Assembly (NCBI GenBank): GCA_051891935.1 | Contig: JBJFFR010000091.1 | Location: forward strand, 1 to 14,343 | Direction: 5' to 3' | Origin: UMGS363 sp051891935 | GTDB lineage: Bacteria > Bacillota > Clostridia > Oscillospirales > Ruminococcaceae | DNA length: 14,343 nt | Shown: piece after piece, positions 1 to 7,984 of the stretch | How the letters are laid out: every line of letters starts with the position of its first letter | How positions within the stretch are numbered: position 1 is the stretch's first letter | Position numbers and translations under genes: made by a program | The notes under the pieces: generated by a model | What the model was told of the DNA's origin: nothing | The model's database searches: none | The model's input: the letters and a program-made list of their open reading frames with translations, nothing else

Positions 1-340
1 AGACGGGCAAAGTCATAGAAAATTTGCCAAGAAGGAGGTTTTTAGAGGTTCCCTTTATATAAAGTGCAAACCCCTTTATGCTGATTTTCATCAGTAACGT
101 TATTTTATCCGAAAAAAATAATTGTATTCGGGAAAAATTTTTTCTTTTTTGTATTTTTTAGATTTACTTATAGTATATTTATCAAAATATTTTCACAATT
201 GTAAAGTTATTGTTTGTCAAATTGTGTATAATCTGCACATTATAAAGGCTCACAAATAATTTTTTATTGTGCAAAGCTACAAAAGTGGATTATTTTTGCA
301 ACAAAATCAGCTTTTTTTCACACTTATTATATGACAGGTC
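1..340. other. AT-rich non-coding leader upstream of the sigma factor gene
   Basis: I see no supported gene in this stretch. It is very AT-rich with many A and T runs. Positions 1-9 (AGACGGGCA) are the reverse complement of 3170-3178, and 41-58 repeat exactly at 3135-3152. Two small hairpins are visible: CTGAT-TTTC-ATCAG (81-94), and CCGAA/TTCGG (109-113 with 127-131) followed by a T-rich run to about 150. The second could be a weak terminator of a gene left of the window. The rest may be a long promoter region for the sigma factor operon. Confidence 0.5.
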
Positions 341-369
341 TTTTAAAGGAAAAGATTTTGTGGTATAAT
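341..369 (+). promoter_or_regulatory. Probable extended -10 promoter of the sigma factor operon
   Basis: TATAAT lies at 364-369 and is preceded by TG at 361-362, giving the extended -10 form TGnTATAAT. The hexamer 17 nt upstream (341-346, TTTTAA) is a poor -35, as is common for extended -10 promoters. Transcription would start near 376, leaving about 43 nt of leader before the TTG at 419. The first ATG of the frame (368-370) overlaps the -10 box and so is unlikely to be translated from this transcript. Confidence 0.6.
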
Positions 370-418
370 GTTATTATTGATTATTCTGACCCTTTGGCAG
401 ATAAGAGGTGATAACAGT

Positions 419-982
419 TTGAAAAACTCCGGCACTAAAGAAAACGATAAAGATATAGATTTTGAAAAGTGCGTGGAAATGGCAAGAGCAGGCGACCCAG
501 ATTCATTTGCGCAGCTCTATGCTTTAGTCTACAAAGACCTATACCGCATTGCTTTAATAAACCTGAACAATAATCAGCATGACGCTTCCGATGTGGTTAG
601 CGACACAGTCCTGGAGGCATATTCTTCCATTAAAAAATTAAGAGATGAAAAAGCATTCAAAAGCTGGATAATCAAGATCCTTACTGCAAAGATAAAAATA
701 AAGCAGAAGGAGTACATTCAGAAAAATAATTTCAGCAACGAGCTTGATATTCTCGACAGTGTAGAACAAGAGAAATCCGATGAGATAAATTACAACGGAT
801 TGGAAGTTATGGAGGAGTTTGCCAAGCTGGACGAGGAAGACAGACTTGTATTATCCCTCGGCGTTGTTTCGGGATACAAAAGCGAAGAGATCGCCAAAAT
901 GCTCGGTATGTCTGCAAATACCGTTCGTTCAAAGGCGGCGCGCGCTAAACTGAAGCTCAAACAACTGCTGACGGAACGCTGA
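419..982 (+). CDS. ECF-type RNA polymerase sigma-70 family sigma factor
   Basis: This encodes an alternative sigma factor of about 187 residues, which would direct core RNA polymerase to a small regulon. With a TTG start at 419, region 2 spans roughly residues 15-95 (FEKCVEMARAGDPDSFAQLY, then a stretch ending KAFKSWIIKIL). Region 4 lies at about 125-185, with the helix-turn-helix YKSEEIAKMLGMSANTVRSK. There is no region 1 or 3, as expected for the ECF group. The frame is open back to an ATG at 368, but that codon overlaps the -10 box. The TTG at 419 follows AGAGGTG at a suitable distance, so I prefer it. The stop is followed after 19 nt by the beta-propeller membrane gene, with AAGGAGG between them, so the two are probably co-transcribed. 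Family assignment is firm; the ECF subgroup and target promoters are unknown. Confidence 0.9.
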   Translation: MKNSGTKENDKDIDFEKCVEMARAGDPDSFAQLYALVYKDLYRIALINLNNNQHDASDVVSDTVLEAYSSIKKLRDEKAFKSWIIKILTAKIKIKQKEYIQKNNFSNELDILDSVEQEKSDEINYNGLEVMEEFAKLDEEDRLVLSLGVVSGYKSEEIAKMLGMSANTVRSKAARAKLKLKQLLTER

Positions 983-1001
983 TGGAAAGGAGGTTGGAAT
1001 C

Positions 1002-3071
1002 ATGACGTTTGAAGAAAGACTGAATGAACTTATTGACGAGGTCGAGGTTCCCGATGAACTCTCACCCGAAAACATTGCCCTTATGCTAAAGGCTAAAACC
1101 ACACAGTCAAAAATGGAAGCAGAACACATAAATATAAAATCTGCTCCTTCAGTATCTGCACAGCGACTCAGAATAATAAGAATGACTGCGGCTTCCGTTG
1201 CTGCCTGCGTTGTTATCGGATCCGGACTTATTGCGTATAACAACCAGAACGAAAGCAATATCGGCACTATTGATGATACCATCGAGTATAATGCCATTTC
1301 CCCAAATGACTACAATGACCTTTACAGCATTTATACGGGAATTTATATTTCAGCTGATCCCGAGCAGACAGATAATACAGAAGAAGACGCTCCCGAAGCT
1401 GATAACAATAACGATAATGTCCCCGCTATCTCGGACGCTCCCACAGAGCCGAGGGATACGCTTTCCGAACTTTCGGCTTACGACTTCCAGGGCACTGCCA
1501 AAGGCTTGGCAAACGACGCTGATATCGTAAAATCCGACGGAACGAATCTTTACTGTATAAGCGGCGGAAAGCTTTACATCGTATCGCTCGATACTATGGA
1601 AGTAGTGAGCGTTATCGAAAACAAGCTCAGTCCTCCCGTTGAGCTTTATATCGACGGCGACAGACTTATCCTTGTTTCAAAGGAAAACGAAGAAATACAG
1701 ATCGTTGACGGTTCTTCAGCATCGTCTGAAATCACTACGTCGGACAGCGTTGTTCCAGCAGCCGGCTCCGATATACTCTCCAATGACGAAAGCAGCGCCG
1801 ATCCCAACCGAACAGAAAGCGTAAGCCGTGCGAACGTCGCAGTGGATATTTACGATCTCAAAGACAAATCGAACCCGAAGCTTACCACTTCCTATAAACA
1901 GAATGGAAAATACACATCCTCAAAGCTCGTTGACGGAGTGCTTTACCTTGTTTCGGATCATTCCGATTACAGAACAGCTCCGCTCGGCGAGAGCGCAAGC
2001 CTTGACAGCTTCGTTCCCGCATATTCGCTGAACGGAGAACGTCACTTTGTCGCTCCCGAGGATATTATGGTTCCGGCAAACGCAAACAGCACGAACTACA
2101 CCGTCGTTTCCGCGATCGGCTGCAGTTCCGATTCCCCCGAGGTAACGGTCAAAGCCGTCCTCGGAACAAGCAAGAACGTCTACTGCTCCGCTGACACCCT
2201 CTACACAGTGGGAGTGGGAAGAAGCAGCAGCGGCGTTGATTACAGCATCATCACAAGCTTTGATCTCTCCAAGGGTACGGGCATCACCTATAAGGCAAGC
2301 TCGTCCGTTGCAGGTAAGATCATCAGCAAATACAGCATGAACGAATATAACGGAAATTTCCGCATTGCAACGGAGATCTCCGATGAAAACGGAACTTCAA
2401 CTTCCGTATATGTCCTCGACAGCAGCCTCACCGTTGTCAACAGCGCAGGCGGTCTTCTCGAAGGACAGAAGGTTTCCGCAGTACGCTTTGAGGATTCCTT
2501 TGCAAGCCTCTTTACAGACGAGGACGCACCTGCGCTTGTTCTGGATCTTGCAAACGTTCCTCCCGTCCAGTCGCAGTCGCTCGCAAATTCCTCCGCTTAC
2601 CTCTACGGTTATTCGGACAATAAGCTTTGCGGCATCGACAAAAAGGCTGACGGAAACGGATTAACGCTCACAATGTTTGACGCAGACAGCGGTCTTATGC
2701 TCCACAGCATTGATCTTGCCGAGGATCTCGGTGATGTCTGCTCAAAGGCGCTCACCGACAGACGCGCAGTTCTCATCGACTCGGGAATGATAGGGATCCC
2801 TGTTTACAGCTATTCCGAATTCGGCGTTAACAACCTTTACTATGTTTTTGCCTACGATGACGAAGCAGGCTTTGCATTAAAGGGAAAGATCGAATATGTC
2901 GAGCTTGATGACAGCGCAGTTTTTGAAAGAGCTTCCGTAAATGAAGATATGCTGTATATTTTCAGCGAGAAAAAAGTTGTTTCAGTCCGTTTAAGTGACT
3001 TTAAGGTCGCAGGCTCTACCGATCTTGACGATATAAAAGCATCGGTCGAGGAAGCTGAACCGGAAGAATAA
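1002..3071 (+). CDS. Membrane-anchored beta-propeller protein, probable anti-sigma/sensor partner
   Basis: The product is a 689-residue single-pass membrane protein. Residues 1-58 are charged and cytoplasmic by prediction (start MTFEERLNELIDEVEVPDEL). One hydrophobic segment spans about 59-79. An acidic, low-complexity linker (about 115-150, rich in D, E, N and T) leads to the extracytoplasmic part. Residues from about 155 to the end resemble the secreted beta-propeller family Beta_propel (PF09826), including the signature DADIVKSDG at 172-180 and repeated strands such as LYCISGGKLYIVS. It starts 19 nt after an ECF sigma gene and shares its transcript, the position usual for an anti-sigma factor. 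I infer that the short cytoplasmic region binds the sigma factor and the propeller senses an envelope signal. No HxxxCxxC zinc anti-sigma motif is present, so the anti-sigma role rests on architecture and context only. Confidence 0.8.
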   Translation: MTFEERLNELIDEVEVPDELSPENIALMLKAKTTQSKMEAEHINIKSAPSVSAQRLRIIRMTAASVAACVVIGSGLIAYNNQNESNIGTIDDTIEYNAISPNDYNDLYSIYTGIYISADPEQTDNTEEDAPEADNNNDNVPAISDAPTEPRDTLSELSAYDFQGTAKGLANDADIVKSDGTNLYCISGGKLYIVSLDTMEVVSVIENKLSPPVELYIDGDRLILVSKENEEIQIVDGSSASSEITTSDSVVPAAGSDILSNDESSADPNRTESVSRANVAVDIYDLKDKSNPKLTTSYKQNGKYTSSKLVDGVLYLVSDHSDYRTAPLGESASLDSFVPAYSLNGERHFVAPEDIMVPANANSTNYTVVSAIGCSSDSPEVTVKAVLGTSKNVYCSADTLYTVGVGRSSSGVDYSIITSFDLSKGTGITYKASSSVAGKIISKYSMNEYNGNFRIATEISDENGTSTSVYVLDSSLTVVNSAGGLLEGQKVSAVRFEDSFASLFTDEDAPALVLDLANVPPVQSQSLANSSAYLYGYSDNKLCGIDKKADGNGLTLTMFDADSGLMLHSIDLAEDLGDVCSKALTDRRAVLIDSGMIGIPVYSYSEFGVNNLYYVFAYDDEAGFALKGKIEYVELDDSAVFERASVNEDMLYIFSEKKVVSVRLSDFKVAGSTDLDDIKASVEEAEPEE

Positions 3072-3095
3072 ATAAAAATAAAGAACAAAAGAAGG

Positions 3096-3137
3096 AAAAC
3101 GTGCTGTATCCGATCGTGGATGCAGCACGTTTTCTTT
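3096..3137 (+). terminator. Strong intrinsic terminator after the sigma/beta-propeller operon
   Basis: The arm AAAACGTGCTGTATCC (3096-3111) pairs with GGATGCAGCACGTTTT (3118-3133) around a 6-nt loop. That gives 16 pairs including one G-U, and a T-rich run (TTTTCTTT) follows. It lies 25 nt after the stop codon of the beta-propeller gene. Confidence 0.85.
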
Positions 3138-3152
3138 AGAGGTTCCCTTTAT
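3135..3152. repeat. Second copy of an 18-bp direct repeat (first at 41-58)
   Basis: TTTAGAGGTTCCCTTTAT occurs here and at 41-58 with no mismatch. The copies bracket the sigma/beta-propeller unit: one lies upstream of its promoter, the other just after its terminator. The nearby 9-mers at 1-9 and 3170-3178 are inverted copies of each other. Function is unknown. Confidence 0.7.
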
Positions 3153-3177
3153 TTTGCACAAAGATAAAATGCCCGTC

Positions 3178-3269
3178 TTGTATGTTTTTCCGTATATGGT
3201 AAAAAGTGTTTACAATTTGATTTCAAAATGGCTCAAACCCTTGAATTTCGGCGCTTTATATGGTAAAAT
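3178..3269 (+). promoter_or_regulatory. Putative tandem promoters of the transglutaminase operon
   Basis: The 12-mer TATATGGTAAAA occurs twice, at 3193-3204 and 3257-3268. Each copy can be read as an extended -10 (TGGTAAAA) with an upstream -35. The distal pair is TTGTAT (3178-3183), 16 nt, TAAAAA (3200-3205). The proximal pair is TTGAAT (3241-3246), 17 nt, TAAAAT (3264-3269). The proximal site is better and leaves about 55 nt of leader before the TTG at 3331. The match is by eye only. Confidence 0.5.
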
Positions 3270-3330
3270 TTTATTATATAAAAATAATATAATTGTGTAG
3301 AAAAATAAAGAACACAAAAGGAGAACAGAT

Positions 3331-4599
3331 TTGAAAAAAACAACAGTCCCGAAGCGGCTCTGCAGCTTTTTTCTTGCCGCACTTACCGTCCTTTCTGTAA
3401 CGAGCGCAACGGTAAATGCCGCAGCAACGCTAAACGACGCCAGGCAGAACACTCCGCTTTATTACGATTCGCTCACGACGGACGAAAAAAACATATATGA
3501 CCGTCTTCGTCAGGGCGTTATGAACAACGAAGCTGTAATAAACACGAGCGTTATCAAGGACGCCGAAAGCTACAACCGAATATGTGAGCTCATTCTTTAT
3601 AATGACGATCTGACATTCAACCTCGGCGGTATCTCCGCAGAAACAACGGGAAGCCATTCAAGCTTTACGCCGACCTATGCCATCGACCAATTCACATACA
3701 GCCTTATGCTCGATGAAATGAACAAAAAAGCGCAGAAGATCGCCAAAAAGGCTCTGAAAATCAAGGATGAATACAGCCGCATCGAATATATCCATGATAC
3801 GATCGCCAAAAACACCGATTATTTCAATATCGATGATCCCGAATCATACATCGGCTACACTCACTATGCTTACGGCGCACTTGTCGAGGGCAGAGCGGTT
3901 TGTCAGGGTTACAGCGCTGCTTTTGCTTATGTATGCAGATTGGCAAACATACAATGTATAAATGTCTACGGCACATCAAAGGGCGAAAGCCACAGCTGGA
4001 ACAAGGTTCTCTGCAACAAAAAATGGTACAACGTTGACCTTACATGGGATGATTCACTCTCAAATTTCAAGGATAACATAACTCACAAATACTTTATGCT
4101 TTCCGATCTTGAGTTTGCCAAGGATCATACCGCAAAAACGATAGCAGGCACCGATATCCCTGCCGATGAGTCGAGGGAATACTTTGCCGAACACGGTCTT
4201 GTTGCATACGATCACAAAAGTGCCCTTACACTTCTTGAAGCGGAGCTTACAAAGCAGGCGAAAAAGGGCGGCTTGTCCGCAACGATCAGCCTTTCCGAAA
4301 ACAGAACATTTCTTAACTTTCTGAAATATATTGAATATAACGACCGCGCACGATTCAAGAATATGCTCAAAAACGTGAAAAAAGCATCAGGCGCTGCGAT
4401 AAAAACAGGTTCGGCGTGGTATTTTGTCGATGAAGAGCGCAGGACAGTAACGGCTGTTCTTGTTTATAAAAATGCTGCTTTGAGCGATTACTTCAACTAC
4501 CCCGAGCTTGTTGATGAAAAAAGTCTTGTAACATACAAAAAACTGGGTTTAAAGATAGATATTCTCCAAAAAAAGAATGAGGAGGCGGAAAAGAAATGA
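3331..4599 (+). CDS. Secreted transglutaminase-like protein 1 (catalytic triad intact)
   Basis: The 422-residue product starts at a TTG preceded by AAAGGAG. An N-terminal signal peptide (positive MKKTTVPKR, hydrophobic core to about 25, likely cleavage near VNAAA) indicates export. A transglutaminase-like domain of papain fold covers about 140-245. The triad is visible as Cys191 in GRAVCQGY, His221 in SHSWNKV and Asp236 in WYNVDLTWDD. The family breaks or exchanges amide bonds (peptidase or cross-linking); the substrate here is unknown. Residues about 290-410 form a further region shared with the third paralogue but absent from the second. Its TGA overlaps the ATG of the next gene (ATGA at 4596-4599), indicating translational coupling. 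Confidence 0.85.
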   Translation: MKKTTVPKRLCSFFLAALTVLSVTSATVNAAATLNDARQNTPLYYDSLTTDEKNIYDRLRQGVMNNEAVINTSVIKDAESYNRICELILYNDDLTFNLGGISAETTGSHSSFTPTYAIDQFTYSLMLDEMNKKAQKIAKKALKIKDEYSRIEYIHDTIAKNTDYFNIDDPESYIGYTHYAYGALVEGRAVCQGYSAAFAYVCRLANIQCINVYGTSKGESHSWNKVLCNKKWYNVDLTWDDSLSNFKDNITHKYFMLSDLEFAKDHTAKTIAGTDIPADESREYFAEHGLVAYDHKSALTLLEAELTKQAKKGGLSATISLSENRTFLNFLKYIEYNDRARFKNMLKNVKKASGAAIKTGSAWYFVDEERRTVTAVLVYKNAALSDYFNYPELVDEKSLVTYKKLGLKIDILQKKNEEAEKK

Positions 4600-5468
4600 A
4601 AAAGATACTTGCGGCAATGACTTCGGCGGCAATGCTGATCTCAATGCTCGGCACGGTTTCCGCATTTGCCGATTCGTCGGAAAATTACATAAAAAACTTT
4701 ACAAAAATCGAAATGGACGCTGCTCCTTTGAAAGCTGCGGAAGAAGCTATGCTCCCTTATCAGTTTGACGAGCTTTCCACACAGGCACAGAAATGCTACA
4801 CCGATATCAGAAAGGCTATCCTTTCGCATAAAAACTCCGTGAAGGTTTCTCCGAGAATAAGCGAAAAGACGCTCCTTACTATTGCCGATATACTTCGGAA
4901 TCAGGATCCGCTCACTTTCGGCGGCACCGAGATCACATATAACGGCATAAGCACCGACAACGCTTATGCAAGGCTGACCTATGCCTATACAAAGGGCGTA
5001 GATGAAAGCATTGCCGAACAGACAGCGAAAGAGGCTGACAAGGTGATCGCCGCTTTTGCACCCAATTCTGACAGCTATGCAAAGCTCCTTGCTGTTCACG
5101 ATCATCTCACCGCCACAGCCGAAAAAGACGAGAACGACCCAACGATATCCTTCAAAAATGCTTACGGTCCGCTCGTTATCGGCAAGGGCAGCTCCGAGGG
5201 TTACGCCCGTGCATTCCAGTACATCTGCATAAAAGCGGGACTTACCTCTGTGATCGTTTCGGGAACGGACGCTGACGGCAACGCCCATTCCTGGAATAAG
5301 GTAAAGCTCGGCGATGAATGGTACAATGTTGACTGCTTCGCTGACGATGACGAAAACCGTCACGATCTTTTTATGGTGTGCGATGAAACGATGATGCAGT
5401 TCTATACGGAAGCCGGCGGAAAGGATATTCCTGCCGCAAATGATAAAAGCTTTGAAAACAACAATTGA
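4596..5468 (+). CDS. Secreted transglutaminase-like protein 2, probable pseudoenzyme (Cys to Ser)
   Basis: The 290-residue product has a signal peptide (MKKILAAMTS start, likely cleavage after SAFA) and the same upstream and core regions as its neighbours. The core covers about 150-255. His231 (in AHSWNKV) and Asp246 (in WYNVDCFADD) are kept. The position of the nucleophile reads GKGSSEGYARAF, with Ser200 (codon TCC at 5193-5195) where the sisters have Cys in AVCQGY or AVCEGY. It also ends soon after the core, without the ~120-residue C-terminal region of its sisters. The frame is open with good AGGAGG spacing, so it does not look like simple decay. It is probably a non-catalytic binding or regulatory paralogue, though residual serine-based activity cannot be excluded. 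Translation is coupled to the upstream gene by the ATGA overlap. Confidence 0.82.
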   Translation: MKKILAAMTSAAMLISMLGTVSAFADSSENYIKNFTKIEMDAAPLKAAEEAMLPYQFDELSTQAQKCYTDIRKAILSHKNSVKVSPRISEKTLLTIADILRNQDPLTFGGTEITYNGISTDNAYARLTYAYTKGVDESIAEQTAKEADKVIAAFAPNSDSYAKLLAVHDHLTATAEKDENDPTISFKNAYGPLVIGKGSSEGYARAFQYICIKAGLTSVIVSGTDADGNAHSWNKVKLGDEWYNVDCFADDDENRHDLFMVCDETMMQFYTEAGGKDIPAANDKSFENNN

Positions 5469-5489
5469 TTTTAAGGGGAGAACGACACT

Positions 5490-6770
5490 ATGAAAAAGCT
5501 TATTTCTGCATTTCTTGCTCTTGCGCTTGCATTCTCTTTTGCAACGGGCATCTCCGTGAGCGAAGCCGTACCCGATATTGCGATATCGTCTTACGCTGCG
5601 GAAAGTAAACCTATTGAAAAGCAGCTGCTGCCTTATCATTACTCCAAGCTTTCCGATTCGGGAAAAGAGATCTATATCAAGCTTCGCAAAGCAGCCATCG
5701 ACCATGAGCCGAAGCTGAAGGTCAACAAAAAGATCAGCTCCGAGCTTTTCACAGAGCTTTCCAACATAATCTTCTATGAAGACCCTCTTGCTTTCAATGT
5801 AAAGGGCGTTAATGCCAGCATCGGAAGCAACAGCACCGAATTCATTTTAAGCTATAATTTCAAAAAGGATTCTTACGACAAGATGCTCAAAAAAATGGAT
5901 ACAACAGCCGATAAGATCATCTCAAAATTTGACGAGGACACATCGGTCTACAGCAAGATCCTCTATATCCACGACTATCTTATCAGCCACACGGTTTACG
6001 ATGAGTCGCTCAACTCCGCTCATTCCGCTTACGGCGCGATGATCTCGGGAAAGGCTGTCTGCGAAGGCTATGCCCGTGCTTTCGGCTATATCTGTGCAAA
6101 GGCAGGCATAAAGACGGTCAACGTTACAGGTAAAGGCAACAACGGCGACGGTCATGTTGTCAACCACATGTGGAACAGAGTTTACATTAAAAAGCAGTGG
6201 TACGATATCGACCTTACATGGGACGATCCGACCTCAAACCTTGTCGAAAATCAGTCCTACAAGTATTTTCTCCCCGGAAGCGCTGTGTTTGCACAGTCGC
6301 ATAAAGCTGATACCGATGTTCTTGACTACCCCGAAGCCACAAAGGATACAAGTCTGAATTACTACACAAGAAAGAAGCTCGTTGCCAAGGATAACAAAAG
6401 CGCACAGTCGCTCCTCATCTCGCAGATCTCAAAGGCGGCTGCAAAGAAAAAGACCACCGCTACAATAAAACTTGCCGACAAAGAAGCATACCGGAACTTT
6501 AAAAGCTACATTGAAAACAACAAGTGCGAAAAGCTCTACTCGATCTTATCCGCAGCAAACAAAAAGAGCAAAGCAACTATTGTCACAGATCGATTCTATA
6601 CATACTACTTCGATGACGTTGCACTAACCGCAACAGTTGGCTTCCTTGTAAAGGGCACAACTCTTTCCGATTACTATACCGATGTCGATTCGCTTTCGCA
6701 GGAGTATATTGATTTCTTCAAGCAGGCAGGCATCACCAGATCCAATAAACAGAATAAAAAGTCAGCGTGA
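5490..6770 (+). CDS. Secreted transglutaminase-like protein 3 (catalytic triad intact)
   Basis: The 426-residue product begins with a signal peptide (MKKLISAFLALALAFSFATG). The ATG at 5490 follows AAGGGGAG with good spacing, 21 nt after the previous gene. The papain-fold transglutaminase-like core lies at about 150-250. The triad is Cys191 in KAVCEGYARAF, His226 in VNHMWNRV and Asp241 in WYDIDLTWDD. A Lys-rich C-terminal region (about 290-420) matches the layout of the first paralogue and contains the shared pattern TLSDYY (TLSDYY here, ALSDYF there). The three genes evidently arose by tandem duplication. The close match around GYARAF suggests the third and second copies are closer in the core, while the first and third share full length. 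Substrate is unknown; a role in processing or anchoring cell-surface proteins is inferred from export and family. Confidence 0.85.
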   Translation: MKKLISAFLALALAFSFATGISVSEAVPDIAISSYAAESKPIEKQLLPYHYSKLSDSGKEIYIKLRKAAIDHEPKLKVNKKISSELFTELSNIIFYEDPLAFNVKGVNASIGSNSTEFILSYNFKKDSYDKMLKKMDTTADKIISKFDEDTSVYSKILYIHDYLISHTVYDESLNSAHSAYGAMISGKAVCEGYARAFGYICAKAGIKTVNVTGKGNNGDGHVVNHMWNRVYIKKQWYDIDLTWDDPTSNLVENQSYKYFLPGSAVFAQSHKADTDVLDYPEATKDTSLNYYTRKKLVAKDNKSAQSLLISQISKAAAKKKTTATIKLADKEAYRNFKSYIENNKCEKLYSILSAANKKSKATIVTDRFYTYYFDDVALTATVGFLVKGTTLSDYYTDVDSLSQEYIDFFKQAGITRSNKQNKKSA

Positions 6771-6776
6771 TAAAAT

Positions 6777-7898
6777 ATGAAAAGAGTATTTCTTATCGTT
6801 CTTGACAGCGCAGGCATCGGCTTTGAGCCGGACGCAAAACTCTTCGGCGATGTCGGTGCAGACACGTTCGGCGACTGCTTTCGGACGGGAAAGCTGAACG
6901 TTCCGAATATGCGCAATGCAGGACTTTATAATATTGACGGAGTTTCAATGCAGCCGCCCGTTGAAAAACCATGCGGAATATACGGCAGACTCCGTGAAAG
7001 GTCAATGGGGAAGGACACGACCGTCGGACACTGGGAGCTTGCCGGAGTGATCTCCCCGAAGCCGCTGCCGACCTTTCCGAACGGCTTCCCCGATGAGCTT
7101 ATAAAGCTGTTTGAAGAAGCTGTCGGACGCGGCGTTATCTGCAACAAGCCCTATTCGGGAACACAGGTTATCCTCGACTACGGCAGGGAACATCTTGAAA
7201 CGGGAAAGCTTATCGTTTACACCTCTGCGGACAGCGTTTTCCAGATCGCAGCGCATGAAAAGCTCGTTCCTCCCGAAAAGCTGTATGAATACTGTCGCAT
7301 CGCCCGTGAAATATTAGCGGGAGAATACGGCGTGGGAAGAGTTATTGCTCGTCCGTTCGAGGGTGAATATCCTAACTTTGTACGAACCGCAAACAGGCAT
7401 GACTTCTCGCTTGAACCTCCTTCCGATACGATGCTTGACAGGCTCAAAAATGCAGGTTTAAGCACGATCGCAGTCGGAAAGATTTACGACATCTTTGCAG
7501 GAAAGGGCATAACCGAATTCGTCCGCACCAAAAGCAATGATGGCGGCATGGAAAAGACGATCGAATATGCAAAAAAGGATTTCAACGGTCTATGCTTCAC
7601 GAATCTTGTCGATTTTGATATGAAATACGGTCATAGGCGTGATGTTGACGGCTATACGGAGGCGCTCAACCGCTTTGACGGACAGCTTTCGGAGCTTCTT
7701 CCGCTTCTCGGAGAAGATGACGCCGTTATGATAACTGCCGATCACGGATGCGCACCAAATTTCAAGGGAACAGACCATACAAGAGAATATGTTCCGCTGC
7801 TTGTCCTCGGAAAAAAGATCAAACCGCAGAACCTCGGCACAAAGGAAAGCTACGCATTTGTATCGGAGCTTGTTGAAGAAATGCTTGGAATAAAATAA
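6777..7898 (+). CDS. deoB: Phosphopentomutase
   Basis: This cytoplasmic enzyme interconverts ribose or deoxyribose 1-phosphate and 5-phosphate in nucleoside salvage. It belongs to the alkaline phosphatase superfamily and needs Mn2+. The 373-residue length is slightly below the usual 385-395. Visible features are Asp10 in LIVLDSAGIG, the phospho-acceptor region KDTTVGHWE (Thr81 by position), Asp152 in TSADSVFQ, Asp281 and His286 in VDFDMKYGHR, Asp322 and His323 in TADHGCAP, and His334 in DHTREYVP. Their spacing matches the metal ligands I recall from the Bacillus cereus enzyme. The ATG lies only 6 nt after the third transglutaminase stop, with a weak ribosome binding site, so it is probably read from the same transcript. 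That is an unusual partner for secreted proteins and may be accidental. Confidence 0.95.
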   Translation: MKRVFLIVLDSAGIGFEPDAKLFGDVGADTFGDCFRTGKLNVPNMRNAGLYNIDGVSMQPPVEKPCGIYGRLRERSMGKDTTVGHWELAGVISPKPLPTFPNGFPDELIKLFEEAVGRGVICNKPYSGTQVILDYGREHLETGKLIVYTSADSVFQIAAHEKLVPPEKLYEYCRIAREILAGEYGVGRVIARPFEGEYPNFVRTANRHDFSLEPPSDTMLDRLKNAGLSTIAVGKIYDIFAGKGITEFVRTKSNDGGMEKTIEYAKKDFNGLCFTNLVDFDMKYGHRRDVDGYTEALNRFDGQLSELLPLLGEDDAVMITADHGCAPNFKGTDHTREYVPLLVLGKKIKPQNLGTKESYAFVSELVEEMLGIK

Positions 7899-7908
7899 CT
7901 ATACAAAT

Positions 7909-7946
7909 AAGCGCAATTCACGATTTTTTGAACGTGAATTGCGCTT
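7909..7946. repeat. Palindromic intergenic repeat, copy 1 (possible bidirectional terminator)
   Basis: AAGCGCAATTCACG (7909-7922) and its exact reverse complement (7933-7946) enclose a 10-nt loop, ATTTTTTGAA. The 14-bp hairpin lies between the convergent deoB and rimO-pgsA operons and is followed by TT(T) runs on each side. Two more copies of the same arms occur at 11181-11229 and 13956-14031. Confidence 0.85.
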
Positions 7947-7984
7947 TTGAATTTTATAGATATATTATTGTTGTCCACGCAATA

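Noticed and set aside
4641..5705. Long 354-codon open frame on the - strand opposite the second transglutaminase gene
   Set aside because: It is antisense to two clear signal-peptide proteins with conserved catalytic motifs, its product is Cys/Arg-rich without a recognisable domain, and it follows from codon bias of the + strand genes.
6777..7898. deoB as a functional part of the transglutaminase system
   Set aside because: The short gap indicates shared transcription only; phosphopentomutase is a cytoplasmic nucleoside-salvage enzyme with no evident link to exported papain-fold proteins.
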